A DNA stretch of 64,000 nucleotides from Phycisphaerales bacterium UBA1910 (lineage in GTDB: Bacteria; Planctomycetota; Phycisphaerae; Phycisphaerales; UBA1924). Both the position numbers and the translations under genes were made by a program. The notes beneath the pieces are model-generated. The model saw nothing but the letters and a program-made list of their open reading frames with translations. It searched no databases and was not told where the DNA came from. Each line of letters begins with the position of its first letter. Position 1 is the stretch's first letter. Shown here piece after piece: positions 11,401 to 18,675 of the stretch. The stretch is from assembly GCA_002337545.1 (NCBI GenBank), contig DDGE01000036.1, positions 66,195-130,194 of the forward strand. Direction: 5' to 3'.

Positions 11401-12006
11401 ATGAGCCAGGATCCGACGGGGCTATTTGGGATCTTAAGCGGTCTCTCAACAGGTTTTGACATGGTAAGCATGTCATCAGAAGCCATGGATATGGCTGGCA
11501 TGGGAGTTGAGCAGCAAATCAGAGTCACTGATTTGGTCACTGGATATGCGCTTGCTCAGATGGATATGGTACACAGAATACTCGAAGGCGAGAAAGAATT
11601 GCCTTCGAGTTTGGCATCTCCCGGTATTATTTCGGGCGCAATTCTGGTTGGATTGACAGTCAATGAGATTGCCCATGAATTTTATGGGAGGCGTCATGGT
11701 GGCGAGTTTCACGACGCCGCGATTAACGGGAAGTACAGAGAGTTAAGGGATTCAGGGAAATACAAAATGATTTTGAAGCATAGGGCGTTGCGTGACGGCA
11801 ATGGTAAAATAATACTTTCGTGGAGAAGAATTGACATTCAAGCTATAACCCATGACGGCAAGGTGGAAGTTTGGGAGATTGACCATACTAGTAGATCAGG
11901 CGCAAATTCTTTCAGAAAGCAACAAATAGTTGGCGCCCTCAAATCTCGCGGTGCTCTCAAGAGCTATCGTGTAATCAATATCGGACCTGCTAAATCAAGA
12001 AGGTAA
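2464..12006 (+). CDS. Giant Rhs/YD-repeat protein with variable C-terminal tip (probable polymorphic toxin)
   Basis: About 3180 residues. I start at the ATG at 2464, after AAGGCGAG and directly before a signal peptide (basic MMRTKIE, hydrophobic CFVLLAFVFG, then VSGALG); the frame is open back to 2419. YD-type repeats run through the body (YDADGNLIRM, YTYDALSRLL, FRYDGFGRVAQRL). The Rhs core signature RWYVPELGRFISSDP lies near residue 2920 and the shell-closing DPTG near 2983. After that the sequence turns AT-rich and unrelated: ~190 residues with a helical hydrophobic linker and a tip containing RRIDIQAITHDGKVEVWEID. That motif could be a variant PD-(D/E)XK nuclease, but the usual E-x-K reads E-I-D, so activity is uncertain. 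A signal peptide implies Sec export rather than type VI loading. The gene 5 bp downstream is the immunity candidate. Confidence 0.85.
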   Translation: MMRTKIECSQICFVLLAFVFGINQVSGALGTDPEPPAIVLSPMIVNDKTGGMLFTPLWPPYSDYYSGAQPQVYWTPEGYPDEPVPAEFSNGNPSTPIPPMPMHVGLYQGYVNTTGSALDVDPLFWKGVYSASQGGSWDFYTIEMPHVPGLKQNYHNRFQAMVDFQVAYNWGSTDPNPSWDWPPNWQSTLLNGPNFDSWVDIYAPYLSRAYFEDIIRNSDQPSYSTASFGRNGFPRVGSPQHVELPPNYPPRSTSIAASTSPIIPASGGNSHGSYLARESIADRVDMITGEPILTEIDLELPFGSAVYRRVRTYSESASHGHKVHRGSHLLRDVEAGIRGWHGMGWMSSDAPLFLFDASYSGTLVTGDSQDIGPVCYFAPDAHHSIPFIQQGGTVTMPPDYVAPEWMDAMLLYDKSQTVWNPTDGWIRPPQEMKLYMHDNSVVYTIKMYYEDVDPIQHLRPMLQEDGESVNHGNGVPYYGLVTSIEDSAGNRVEINYADPELHKPYLDPAYNIVGDPIRDAALNAQILPVRQRGWYKGMIDHVKLYASDSPVAAWSIYYTYRTFFAARNTADTLVSDTYRDEDDIDPFIDYWSSDSHAPALHSLLVYDGDVDPSSDRNLILPCDSISFGPEGLNGVATPPAFVDVFTDHGSDNDGDQVGKIIEAFSQPIRGSYSNQFEYQDTVIGPTGHGGSTISVLPDTWAHQLRFSYADPAHYGEIDENSGDQTYTDFNPFNDYTLPSCGPAEIDEHYTVRKRNQAAYLLKVESKSRFEVGEFAETQLPSRYWLYRYQDTQAIDLDKPSHWSRIIHAGWETYEGVGAYRSVRRLSHRFGPDTIARIYKNRPVSSADAPLNGFVNGIIGIDEDRALEIASGSLEFNTPLDLAPATAPASGIPFGQPFTGGSQVPYEPLDPSDPTDPDSPYDDETAHNLDETSMEELPVGMLADSVFYRWTQAYRLDPRIMIDENNSTPPVELLARPASWEVLDGRVNGIVAGNSAALNPFNQTLRDTYVGASISAACESYLQTTIAQARMDTTGFLPGGTGLFSAIADDGTLKWYRIYRFIQAPEDPIAWRDGGGAGGTPLPISDAPRGPEVIYADGYADTSGIDAPWETDATHSIYYYPYNFTAVDWGIQTEGHPTNVPLSDPMWWTVVDEYDSIVAALSQNSSLAYPTGGSANNSDTHHHYSSAVDWKNRRVVGMNSAGLVLSDRSWDAPSTDTDDPPAILTAWSFDEHMRPIYKFSRGWGAAAVESIETTSGLVEVFEYEPGSIEINYGPPANGMDDVIRTVYPREPIKRSIRKGCEGIDVKIHEIEYVVSAPTTGSTTTIEEWLARKPLMETFYDFSGAPVGTIEHSYGYWPASTEPGEEQKTPPMRWKVRAGPVFQSSPNGSPLRAFEGEWYNDEGQLVWSAEGALVDPMPDTDGHIEMDNGSTDEVVFLSYRAYDEDGREILHVEDISNGFDITNLAYPGHPTVIDDNLPTTGLTGNLLIGENEDGDDLSYGEAGDIIDAINGDRMSQGLLGGSLVRQSESTPLNNITFRAYNRFGEYKVVHPSGMRDVYHYDVESETLRELRAMGVEFDGDSWNFVGQGLFDSAFDGGALSGSIQSTIDELLANQWDGSPYQLDSQVFKDLEVIAEITPNYDTAGRLVGITVSDNSEAPQRLDPAVSYDGWGNPLLQIEPDGKITRNRYDQLGRLHKTYLGSRDRHARWRTAAPSEADDDMILTEKLFYGSSVNDAFLPITKWMYRARSATQYDGDWFEPSDDQSGDPIAFSAWNSADDESSPGIIEYYGYDWRMRRVSTRYEDFELDNPGVFREEHLFLDNLDRVRFRAVYAPVADAGAPDPDITPDGTGSFSLPSADDFMNSTNLVALEETVYNEAGQVEERRRYDPAGGGYLSTYSYTDHRNNAVWESSNGGDVTQTVYDAKGRIEKIKYYAGDPNSGGIEISRTVNTFDPSGHVTEVVQYDRLEHLDTTTADVTLADHRKSVSYSWFDSSGRVIASADMGSVHFVNGSVVGAAIPARVDDPPLRLAKYQDFFVGDPDNSSMSQRRILVGVDLPPSYFDANGEPLARVSCFWYDRLGKQNATLTVLSSSLDTSTGLIDTEFIIDRSEYNKYGQKVLEHQYAYTGDGSSYTSSDFELLGGVEYGYEGEVRLEDNTYAPNMAQQVRSVRPLSLDSAVMEIVWNDIVGTRTASQTGNPADDYSFSTDPAEGSFSVNWLIDSGGTNPWRATIIEYNAPVVNPDFELPSGIITPGSPPAIPLWEDDWGDLGIGNRPDLVKALHLPDPVSGRTGEGMGYSLFFFYTIDGLPAFRLDSRGILLRYIYDADGNLIRMSGDDHNMPLIASFGMSEEQLPSNAIEYTYDALSRLLTVSTGRDLLDGSFRTDTHSILDYDRFGNLLSEEQQRFNGVDVNNNPLSVSGTVSYGWDHRYIPIPADPANSPARVFDGTENINRVSSITYPTRVGTHDGGSHSPRVVNLLYGTSGSIEDMLGRVTGLSSTGGPVGTEIGHVATYQYEAGGTRLTGVNLGNHPVDSIPIHKDTRSFDRFGRVDSRTVEAEYDTSTQAYSVIHSSILEMDLGGRRLAERMVQFDHPSLGSRDNTHSSLFGYDTRSRLISEDYGALDAANSTIASPDDGRVYTLDELNRRVGTVSAPGVEIFENGTAVAEQSHVLDERGAIIEIDLGNGTNESIETDLAGAITELHGRTVFYDWLGRPVLVAEIDDSIQPAAVEPVVAFRYDGFGRVAQRLAPWPNTTKDWQRIESYYYDGVRRIQEHFHDPVQASPPWPVQIGEGLGSGPPAGEEHRTEAEFIWSAASGQPFDTCHVQIDWWDREAWLVQDHAMGTVRAYTDAHGEVVKQFRFDSFGNFLNQDTFSLAASGGLFSGFDLRLGHHGLFGERVDRHTNAPMLDASPDLEVWYQSRSRWYVPELGRFISSDPNATGVPVVSTLAMLGQMPQGPPSGSFDAMSHYGDGWDTWTAYGANPIMSQDPTGLFGILSGLSTGFDMVSMSSEAMDMAGMGVEQQIRVTDLVTGYALAQMDMVHRILEGEKELPSSLASPGIISGAILVGLTVNEIAHEFYGRRHGGEFHDAAINGKYRELRDSGKYKMILKHRALRDGNGKIILSWRRIDIQAITHDGKVEVWEIDHTSRSGANSFRKQQIVGALKSRGALKSYRVINIGPAKSRR
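10901..11117 (+). repeat. Rhs core segment duplicated downstream (copy 1)
   Basis: These 217 bases within the intact Rhs gene recur at 12993-13209 at a constant offset of 2092 bases, with only scattered substitutions. They encode the core segment around QIDWWDREAWLVQDHAMGTV. Confidence 0.95.
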
Positions 12007-12011
12007 TAGCT

Positions 12012-12947
12012 ATGAGATTGCCTAAGCATTTTCTTGTGCCATGCCATGTCCTTTGCTTGTACTTTTATGAACAAGTGGAAAATCCCAGTTTGCTTGTCGC
12101 AAATATTTCTCTTGCTTTGTCTGAAGCATTAAATTTTGGGGATCAGTTCGAGCTTGGGTATGCCGAAGATCTGTCGGCGGGTTTATTCAAAGAGCATAAG
12201 TTAAAGGATAATATTCAGAGGATAGCATCGGATCGGTTGCGAGGTGAATCGGTGGGGCTACCTGCGTCGGCGTACTGTATTTCGGAGAGCGGGTGTCGAG
12301 TGGGAAGGTTCTTTTTTAACTATACAATAACAGAATACACCGCCAATGAAGGATGGTCTCACTCGTGTGAGGGGGGGCATGGCGGCCCGTGCGTCGTGGT
12401 TGGGGTTGCATCTTTGGGTGATATTGGCGAGTTGGTTTTAGACAAGTCGTTTTATAAGAGTATTATCTCTGTCGCCGAGAGCGAGTCGGCGGTTTGTCAT
12501 GGGGTCATTGATATTGATTATTATATTTCAAATCGACAAGGATATTATTACACCACTAGTGTGTATCCGACGACGGTTGCTCGAGAGCAGGCATCTGACG
12601 GGTGGGGCTTGCATGGGGGGGTAGAGCGCACAAAGCTATGCAGAGCTCCTCGTGAAGGACTTGTGATCGGGTCAAAATTAGCATCTAGTGTCGGGTATCG
12701 GGTCCTGATTGAGAATGGTTTCGAGTATGTTGCTGATACACAATGTTCAAGGCGCAAGGGCAATGAGTCGTCAATGTTGTGGACCGCGTCAGATAGTGTG
12801 TGTTGGGGCAGTTCAGTTCGAAATTCAACTAAATCTCGAAATAAAGCTTGCGAGCTATTTGAGTTTCTGTGTAGCAATGGTTATTCAAATAGAGAATATG
12901 ATATTCCGTGTGATGTCGTTAGTGATTCGTCTATCATCTGGCAGTGA
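12012..12947 (+). CDS. Candidate immunity protein for the Rhs tip
   Basis: A 311-residue protein starting 5 bp after the Rhs stop, close enough for a shared transcript; AGAAGG overlaps the end of the toxin gene as ribosome site. I do not recognise the family. It is Cys-rich for a cytoplasmic protein (about 14 Cys), has aromatic-rich strands (FFFNYTITEY, DIDYYISNRQGYYYTT) and no clear signal peptide. Base composition is AT-rich like the Rhs tip and unlike the Rhs core, so tip and this gene probably moved together. Position, shared composition and the following core scar support an immunity role, but no domain proves it. Confidence 0.5.
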   Translation: MRLPKHFLVPCHVLCLYFYEQVENPSLLVANISLALSEALNFGDQFELGYAEDLSAGLFKEHKLKDNIQRIASDRLRGESVGLPASAYCISESGCRVGRFFFNYTITEYTANEGWSHSCEGGHGGPCVVVGVASLGDIGELVLDKSFYKSIISVAESESAVCHGVIDIDYYISNRQGYYYTTSVYPTTVAREQASDGWGLHGGVERTKLCRAPREGLVIGSKLASSVGYRVLIENGFEYVADTQCSRRKGNESSMLWTASDSVCWGSSVRNSTKSRNKACELFEFLCSNGYSNREYDIPCDVVSDSSIIWQ

Positions 12948-12992
12948 TTAAATTTAATTTGCCAAGGTTGCGAAGCCGTTCGGTTGTGATTT

Positions 12993-13258
12993 AGCCGTTC
13001 GATACCTGCCATGTGCAGATCGACTGGTGGGACCGCGAGGCGTGGCTGGTGCAGGACCACGCGATGGGGACGGTGCGGGCCTACACCGATGCGCATGGCG
13101 AGGTCGTCAAGCAGTACCGGTTTGACTCCTTCGGCAACTACCTGAACCAGGACACCTTCTCGCTGGCCGCAAGCGGCGGGCTATTCAGCGGGTTTGATCG
13201 GCGCCTGGGCGGATTCGTGCAGACATTGGTTCGTATCCATCTTCATATGCAGAAATAA
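12993..13258 (+). pseudogene. Orphan Rhs core fragment (tip-displacement scar)
   Basis: Bases 12993-13209 repeat the intact gene's core (FDTCHVQIDWWDREAW onward, GLFSGFDRRLG). Homology stops in mid-core, where GHHGLFGERVD is replaced by GGFVQTLVRIHLHMQK and a stop. There is no start codon context and no core closing motif, so no working protein is made. In Rhs loci a new core-tip insertion leaves the old core junction and old tip stranded downstream; here most of the displaced tip has already been lost. Confidence 0.85.
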
Positions 13259-13379
13259 AATATTGCAACTTGTACAGCTCTAGGATGTGATGACAGTTCG
13301 TTGGACTCTCTTGTGCAGGGCATGAGATTTTAAGTACTTTTACTGGACAGCTTGGTGGGTGTGTGCGAGGATATAACTA

Positions 13380-15482
13380 ATGCGTTTTGAGACCATAGCC
13401 ATATCAAAGCCGCTAATTTTGTTCGTCGCGTGGTGCTCTCTGTCGTGTGCGGTGTTCGGGGCAACGGATGAGCCTCAGATTACGCTCACACAGAAACTGA
13501 CGCTTGCGCGACTTGTCGATATCGCTGCAGCCCAGTACCCGATCGATATCGAGTACGCCCCGAGTGATCTAAAGGAATCGGTCACGATTCGATCTGCGAA
13601 GCCTTACACACGGCATGAGCTGTGGATCCTGACCCACCAGATGCTCGAAGCCAATGGGCTGACGAGCGTCGTTGCGCCTGGTGATCGTTCGCTCTACAGG
13701 ATCGTTAAGATCAAAGAGGCGGCCGCTCATACTGAACCGCGTAAGTCACTCCCCATTCCCGAGCCCGGCTTTGCGGTCCTCAAGTACTCCAGCGAGCATA
13801 TAGAATCCTCTGAGCTTGTCAATGCACTCGGTGAACTCGAACCGCCGCTAGAGTTACTCCGCGCTGATCCAATCCTTGGTTTCGTAAATGTAGGCGTGCT
13901 GACAAGGCGGCACCCAGCGATTCGTGCGCACATGGCGACTCTCGACGAGCTGGCATCGCACACGATGACCGAGTTGGTCGAGCTCCGACACACGTGTGCC
14001 CAGACTGCTGTTACGGCCATCAACTCATATGTTGATACGCTTGGTTCACGGCGCCCAAGCGGCACGATCCAGCTCGGCCCGATGGCAGACTCGCTGCATC
14101 TGACAACAACTCACGAACAGCGACAGAGGTGGATCGATCTCATCACAATGATCGATACTCCGGGGGTAATCTCGACCCGTCCGTATGTGTTGCCAGATAT
14201 CTATGATCAGAGCGTTATCGACCTCATTACGCAGCTTGGGAAGGATACCACTGAGGAGAGCTCTTCAGGGCAGTGGCGTATTGTTCCTAACACGATTACG
14301 CACACACTGGTCATCACCGCGAGCGAAAACGAGCACCAACGCATCGCTGATCTCGTCGAGCAGATCAATGCGGTTCCGCCTGGTCAGCGGCGTGTGACGC
14401 GTTCATTTGTTGTTCAGAATCGTAACGCGATCGATCTTCGTCAATCGCTTGAGACTCTGCTCGGGATTCGGGCAGGCGCCGATTCAGGGTCTGCAACCGA
14501 CGAGGAGCTCGATTCGCGACCAGAGGGATCAGCGGTTCGTCAGCGAGATAATCAACGCGATCTTGTGATGAGCGTGGATCCGGAACTGAACATGATAATC
14601 GCGATAGGGCCGCCGAGCTTAGTTGGTCAGTTGGAAGAACTCATCGAGCGAATGGATATTCGTCAGCCACAGGTTCAGATTGAGCTCATGCTCGTGAGTC
14701 TGTCTGAGGGCGAGAGCAAAGATCTCGGGGTCGAGCTTCGCGCAGAACTCGGTGACTCGGGCACACTCGTCGGGCTTGGATCTATCTTTGGTCTTTCGTC
14801 GATTACCCCCGGGAGCAGTGCCGCAGCGGCAACCGGAACTGGCGGAACGGCTGTCGTGTTGGATCCGGGCGATTACTCTGTGGTAGTCAAAGCGCTTGAG
14901 CGTGTGAGTCGCGGGCGTTCGGTTAGTAAGGCGAACGCGCTCGTCAACAACAATGAGTCGGCGTCCGTAAGCAACACGGTTCAGCAACCTTTCTCCACGA
15001 CAACGCTTGATGACGGCGATTCGATCACAGGCTTCGGTGGATCAGAATCAGCGGGTACACAAATCTCGGTGACGCCGCAGATCGCGGAGGGTGATTTTCT
15101 CGTCTTGACCTACGATGTAAGTCTTTCAGCATTTATCGGCGAGGCGACCAGCGAGGGGCTTCCCCCACCGAGTCAGAACACATCTATCTCATCTGTCGCG
15201 ACTATTCCTGATGGATACGCGATCGTTGTCGGTGGGCTTGAGCTCTTTACCGACTCAGATGCGGACACAAAGACTCCATTCTTGGGAGACATCCCAATCA
15301 TTAGCAACTTATTCAAATCACAAACCGAGTCACTAAGTACGACAAAATTTTATCTCTTTATTCGTGCATCGGTACTCCGGAGCCCCTCGTTCGAACGGCT
15401 CAAGTACATCAGCGATCGGGCTATTGAAGAATCAGATAGCGAGATTGGCTGGCCGACGGTCAAGCCACTTATCATCCGGTAG
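13380..15482 (+). CDS. gspD: Type II secretion secretin GspD
   Basis: A 700-residue outer-membrane secretin that should form the exit channel. A signal peptide (ISKPLILFVAWCSLSCAVFGA) is followed by periplasmic N-domains. One N-domain is recognisable by its ring-building pattern around residues 340-440 (RSFVVQNRNAIDLRQSLETLL, RQPQVQIELMLVSL). The secretin core follows, with the Gly/Ser-rich gate segment near 460-490, VSKANALVNNNESA, and the signature TPFLGDIPIISNLFKSQ near residue 640. Length is normal for the family. GAGG lies 9 bases before the ATG. It is the first gene of an eleven-gene run, so the promoter for the whole operon should lie in 13259-13379. No pilotin-type C-terminal tail is obvious. 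Confidence 0.92.
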   Translation: MRFETIAISKPLILFVAWCSLSCAVFGATDEPQITLTQKLTLARLVDIAAAQYPIDIEYAPSDLKESVTIRSAKPYTRHELWILTHQMLEANGLTSVVAPGDRSLYRIVKIKEAAAHTEPRKSLPIPEPGFAVLKYSSEHIESSELVNALGELEPPLELLRADPILGFVNVGVLTRRHPAIRAHMATLDELASHTMTELVELRHTCAQTAVTAINSYVDTLGSRRPSGTIQLGPMADSLHLTTTHEQRQRWIDLITMIDTPGVISTRPYVLPDIYDQSVIDLITQLGKDTTEESSSGQWRIVPNTITHTLVITASENEHQRIADLVEQINAVPPGQRRVTRSFVVQNRNAIDLRQSLETLLGIRAGADSGSATDEELDSRPEGSAVRQRDNQRDLVMSVDPELNMIIAIGPPSLVGQLEELIERMDIRQPQVQIELMLVSLSEGESKDLGVELRAELGDSGTLVGLGSIFGLSSITPGSSAAAATGTGGTAVVLDPGDYSVVVKALERVSRGRSVSKANALVNNNESASVSNTVQQPFSTTTLDDGDSITGFGGSESAGTQISVTPQIAEGDFLVLTYDVSLSAFIGEATSEGLPPPSQNTSISSVATIPDGYAIVVGGLELFTDSDADTKTPFLGDIPIISNLFKSQTESLSTTKFYLFIRASVLRSPSFERLKYISDRAIEESDSEIGWPTVKPLIIR

Positions 15483-15491
15483 TATACTAAA

Positions 15492-17009
15492 ATGGGTGGA
15501 CAGCCTTCAAGCCAACTGAATATATGGAAAGAGTTTTTAGATCGAATCGATCATGGGTTTGCTCGTGAGCACCTGATTCTTGGTTTAAAGACCGAGGGGT
15601 CAACTCGTTTTTTGGTTTCGGAATCAACATCCGAGTCAGTAGTTCATAACACGGGCGTCGCGATGGCGGTTCATCCGCCTACTGAGCTGAGAAACCCAAG
15701 TGATTTGGCTCAGATGATCGACGTGGCATACAAGGATCAAATCGCACAGACAACCTTACACGACCCAGCAGATCAAGAGAGTCAAATCCAAACCGAACTC
15801 GCGGGCCTTGAATCAGATCTGCTCACGACGACAGGCAAGACGGATACGGCACGATTTCTCGATACGGTTCTTCTGGACGCCATCCTTGCCGGGGCTTCAG
15901 ATGTTCACATACACCCGCTTGAAACTGAAGCGCTTGTCCGTTTTCGAATCGACGGGGTACTCTCTAATGTCAAATCAATCCCACGCAGCGCGTGCGATGC
16001 TGTGGTCAGCCGACTGAAAGTTCTCGGCACAATGGATACGGCTGAGACACGGTCGCCACAGGACGGGCGAGCCACTATGTCGCTCGGGCGATCGGGTGAT
16101 TCTACCTCGGCTGTCGATATGCGTATCAGCACCATCCCAACTTCGCAGGGCGAGCGTGCTGTCGTTCGTCTGCTCGATACAGATCGGGGGAGAAAACTCG
16201 CTCAGCTCGATGCCATCGGGATGCCCGATCATATTCGCAAGCCGTATGAACGAGTTACCTCGCGTTCTAACGGCTTGGTACTATTGACGGGGCCAACCGG
16301 TTCCGGCAAGACCACAACGCTATACGCGACTTTGCGCCGAATCGCTGCGGGGAGCGCAGGCGGATTGAATATGATGACTGTTGAGGATCCGATCGAGTAC
16401 CGGTTAAGTGAGTCAGGAGTCACGATCAGTCAATCGCAGGTGAATCGCAAGAAGGGCATGAGCTTTGCGTCCGGGCTTCGCCACATTCTGCGTCAGGATC
16501 CTGATGTGGTGATGGTGGGTGAAATTCGCGATCAGGAGACAGCACGACTGGCAATCCAGGCGGCGTTAACCGGGCACTTGGTATTTTCTACTCTTCACAC
16601 GAACGATGCTGTTGCAGCTCCACCACGCCTGATCGATCTCGGATGTGAACCCTATCTCGTATCTGCCGTCCTCACCGTTGTAATGGCGCAGCGCTTAGTT
16701 CGCATCTTCCACAACGAATGTCATGGCGCAGGATGTGATGCATGCCTGACTACTGGTTTTAAAGGCCGGACTGGGATTTTCGAGCTCTTTGTTCTCGACG
16801 AGTCTGCGCGTGAAATGGTCAGCCAGGCATCATCGGCGACAGTCTTGCGACGGTATGCCATAGCTCGAGGTATGAGCACGCTCCGGGATGATGGCTTGCG
16901 GTTGGTTGCAATGAACGCCACAACACGCACCGAGGTCGAGCGCGTTACCGTTGATCTCTCAGAGGATCCTGATACTCACAGCAGGTATCAAGCGGAGGCA
17001 TCAGCATGA
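15492..17009 (+). CDS. gspE: Type II secretion ATPase GspE
   Basis: Cytoplasmic hexameric ATPase that powers pseudopilus assembly. Walker A GPTGSGKTTT is at residues 267-276, the Asp box and Walker B region (DPDVVMVGEIRDQETA) near 335-350, and the His box (HLVFSTLHTNDA) near 365. The N-terminal ~110 residues stand in for the GspL-binding domain and are not strongly conserved. The C-terminal zinc module is shortened: RIFHNECHGAGCDACLTTGFKGRTGIFEL keeps one C-x2-C and a single upstream Cys, where GspE usually has two C-x2-C pairs ~30 residues apart. It lies 9 bp after gspD and overlaps gspF by 4 bp. Confidence 0.93.
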   Translation: MGGQPSSQLNIWKEFLDRIDHGFAREHLILGLKTEGSTRFLVSESTSESVVHNTGVAMAVHPPTELRNPSDLAQMIDVAYKDQIAQTTLHDPADQESQIQTELAGLESDLLTTTGKTDTARFLDTVLLDAILAGASDVHIHPLETEALVRFRIDGVLSNVKSIPRSACDAVVSRLKVLGTMDTAETRSPQDGRATMSLGRSGDSTSAVDMRISTIPTSQGERAVVRLLDTDRGRKLAQLDAIGMPDHIRKPYERVTSRSNGLVLLTGPTGSGKTTTLYATLRRIAAGSAGGLNMMTVEDPIEYRLSESGVTISQSQVNRKKGMSFASGLRHILRQDPDVVMVGEIRDQETARLAIQAALTGHLVFSTLHTNDAVAAPPRLIDLGCEPYLVSAVLTVVMAQRLVRIFHNECHGAGCDACLTTGFKGRTGIFELFVLDESAREMVSQASSATVLRRYAIARGMSTLRDDGLRLVAMNATTRTEVERVTVDLSEDPDTHSRYQAEASA

Positions 17010-18235
17010 GCGTCTATCGATACACAGCCGCCCAGCCAGTAGGACGCACATCCAAAGTGGGGGTGATCTCGGCCCCTAGCGCTATCGAGGCCAGAAGGAT
17101 GCTCAGGGCCATCGGGTTGCGACCGATCCAAATCAAGGAAATCAATGAATCTCGCACATCGCTCGGGGCACTCTCGGCAACAATCGTATCGTACCATCGT
17201 CGCCGGCGTGTAGGAATCAAGGCGGAGTTCTATGATGCATTCGCGACGCTCTTGCGTTCAGGTGTAACCCCTCGTGATGCATTGCTTGTGCTCGCCGACT
17301 CGCACAGGAAGTCTTCCGGCATCGGGTCGCTCTCGCGACTTCTGGCCGAGGATATCGCGCAAGGTATCTCACTTTCAGACACTGCGAGGAACCATAACAC
17401 ATGGTTTGATGATGCCGAATGCGCGGTTATGGAGGCAGGAGAACGTGCAGGAGAGCTGAATGTTGCTCTTTCACGACTCGCCGATCGCCAGGCTCGATCC
17501 AGCGATCTTGGCTCAAGGCTTGCATCTGTGCTGCTGTACCCGATTCTCGTTTCAGTTGCAGGTATTGGTGTAGCGATCTTCCTTGCGAATCACTCACTTC
17601 CTCAGCTCACGCAAGTCCTCCGTGATGCGAATATTGACATCCCGCTCCTCACCCAACTTGTCATGCTCGCTGGCCAGTTCACGCTTGCTTATTCCATTCC
17701 CATCGGGATGGCTTTGCTGATTCTCTTTGTCTCAGGTATTGTGATACCCAGATCAACTAGATTCAAGGTCACCACGCTGTTTGTCGCATGTTCACCACAG
17801 GTATTTAGAAGGATCGCCACCGCCGAATCTTTTCTGATGCTTGCCGAGCTCACAGAGTCCGGGCTTACACTGAACGAATCCATCAGGATCACCGCGCCGA
17901 CCGCAAAGGGACTAATTGGGATATCGCTAGCCGAAGAGTGGCGACGCGTTGCTAATTTTATAGAGCTGGGGGGCTCATTTGATGATTCAATGTCAAATCG
18001 TCGCTGGTTTACGCCAGAGCATCAACGCCTCGTTGCCGCGGGGATGCATGCGGGTGAACTTGCGCAAACACTTCGCCGTGTCGGCGAACGCGACCGCCGT
18101 AGCGCCCATCGGCTGATCGATCGCATCTCGACCCTGATTGAGCCAGCTTCCATCGTGCTGCTGACTTTCTTCATTGGTGCCATCGTGCTTGCTGCGGTCC
18201 TCCCCATCGTCAAGATTCAGGAAATTGTCGGATGA
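17006..18235 (+). CDS. gspF: Type II secretion inner-membrane platform GspF
   Basis: A 409-residue polytopic platform protein. Two repeated cytoplasmic T2SSF domains (EFYDAFATLLRSGVTPRDALL at ~72-92 and AESFLMLAELTESGLTLNESI at ~273-293) precede membrane segments around 175-195, 225-250 and 375-400 (IVLLTFFIGAIVLAAVLPI). Length and layout are typical. It starts inside the last codons of gspE (ATGA-type overlap) and ends overlapping gspG, so the three are translationally coupled. Confidence 0.93.
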   Translation: MSVYRYTAAQPVGRTSKVGVISAPSAIEARRMLRAIGLRPIQIKEINESRTSLGALSATIVSYHRRRRVGIKAEFYDAFATLLRSGVTPRDALLVLADSHRKSSGIGSLSRLLAEDIAQGISLSDTARNHNTWFDDAECAVMEAGERAGELNVALSRLADRQARSSDLGSRLASVLLYPILVSVAGIGVAIFLANHSLPQLTQVLRDANIDIPLLTQLVMLAGQFTLAYSIPIGMALLILFVSGIVIPRSTRFKVTTLFVACSPQVFRRIATAESFLMLAELTESGLTLNESIRITAPTAKGLIGISLAEEWRRVANFIELGGSFDDSMSNRRWFTPEHQRLVAAGMHAGELAQTLRRVGERDRRSAHRLIDRISTLIEPASIVLLTFFIGAIVLAAVLPIVKIQEIVG

Positions 18236-18672
18236 ACATACATTATCAGCACCAGTTCGCTGTGCGAAGAGGCATGACATTCGTGGAACTGCTCGCGGTC
18301 CTCGTCATCCTTGGTCTTATCGCAGGCGTGCTCGCCGTCTCGTTTGCAGGTCGATTTGCGCGAGGTAAGCAGGAGATCGCGCGCACCCAGCTCTCGCTTA
18401 TTAGCCAAGCCATCGAGACATATCGGATAGAGCATGGTGAATGGCCTCCGATGAATCAAGGGCTGAGTGCCTTGACAACACCACAAGCGGCTCCGACCGC
18501 ATCGTACTTCCTCAAGCCAGACCAAATTCGAGATCCATGGGATCAGCTTTATGCCCTGATAATCCCCGGTCCGGACGGTTACCCTTTCGAAATCCTGACT
18601 TATGGTTCAGACGCCCAGCCAGGAGGCGAAGGCGAAGCACAAGATCTAAGCTCAATTCGTGTGAGAGATTAA
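18232..18672 (+). CDS. gspG: Major pseudopilin GspG
   Basis: A 146-residue pseudopilin. The prepilin-peptidase site is G14/M15 (RRG-MTFVELLAVLVILGL) with Glu at +5, followed by a hydrophobic helix and the GspG pattern ETYRIEHGEWPP, DQIRDPWDQLYALIIPGPDG and PFEILTYGSDAQPGGEGEAQD. The latter region carries the acidic calcium-binding loop usual in GspG. It overlaps gspF by 4 bp. A prepilin peptidase gene is not in the window and must be elsewhere. Confidence 0.94.
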   Translation: MNIHYQHQFAVRRGMTFVELLAVLVILGLIAGVLAVSFAGRFARGKQEIARTQLSLISQAIETYRIEHGEWPPMNQGLSALTTPQAAPTASYFLKPDQIRDPWDQLYALIIPGPDGYPFEILTYGSDAQPGGEGEAQDLSSIRVRD

Positions 18673-18675
18673 CCA

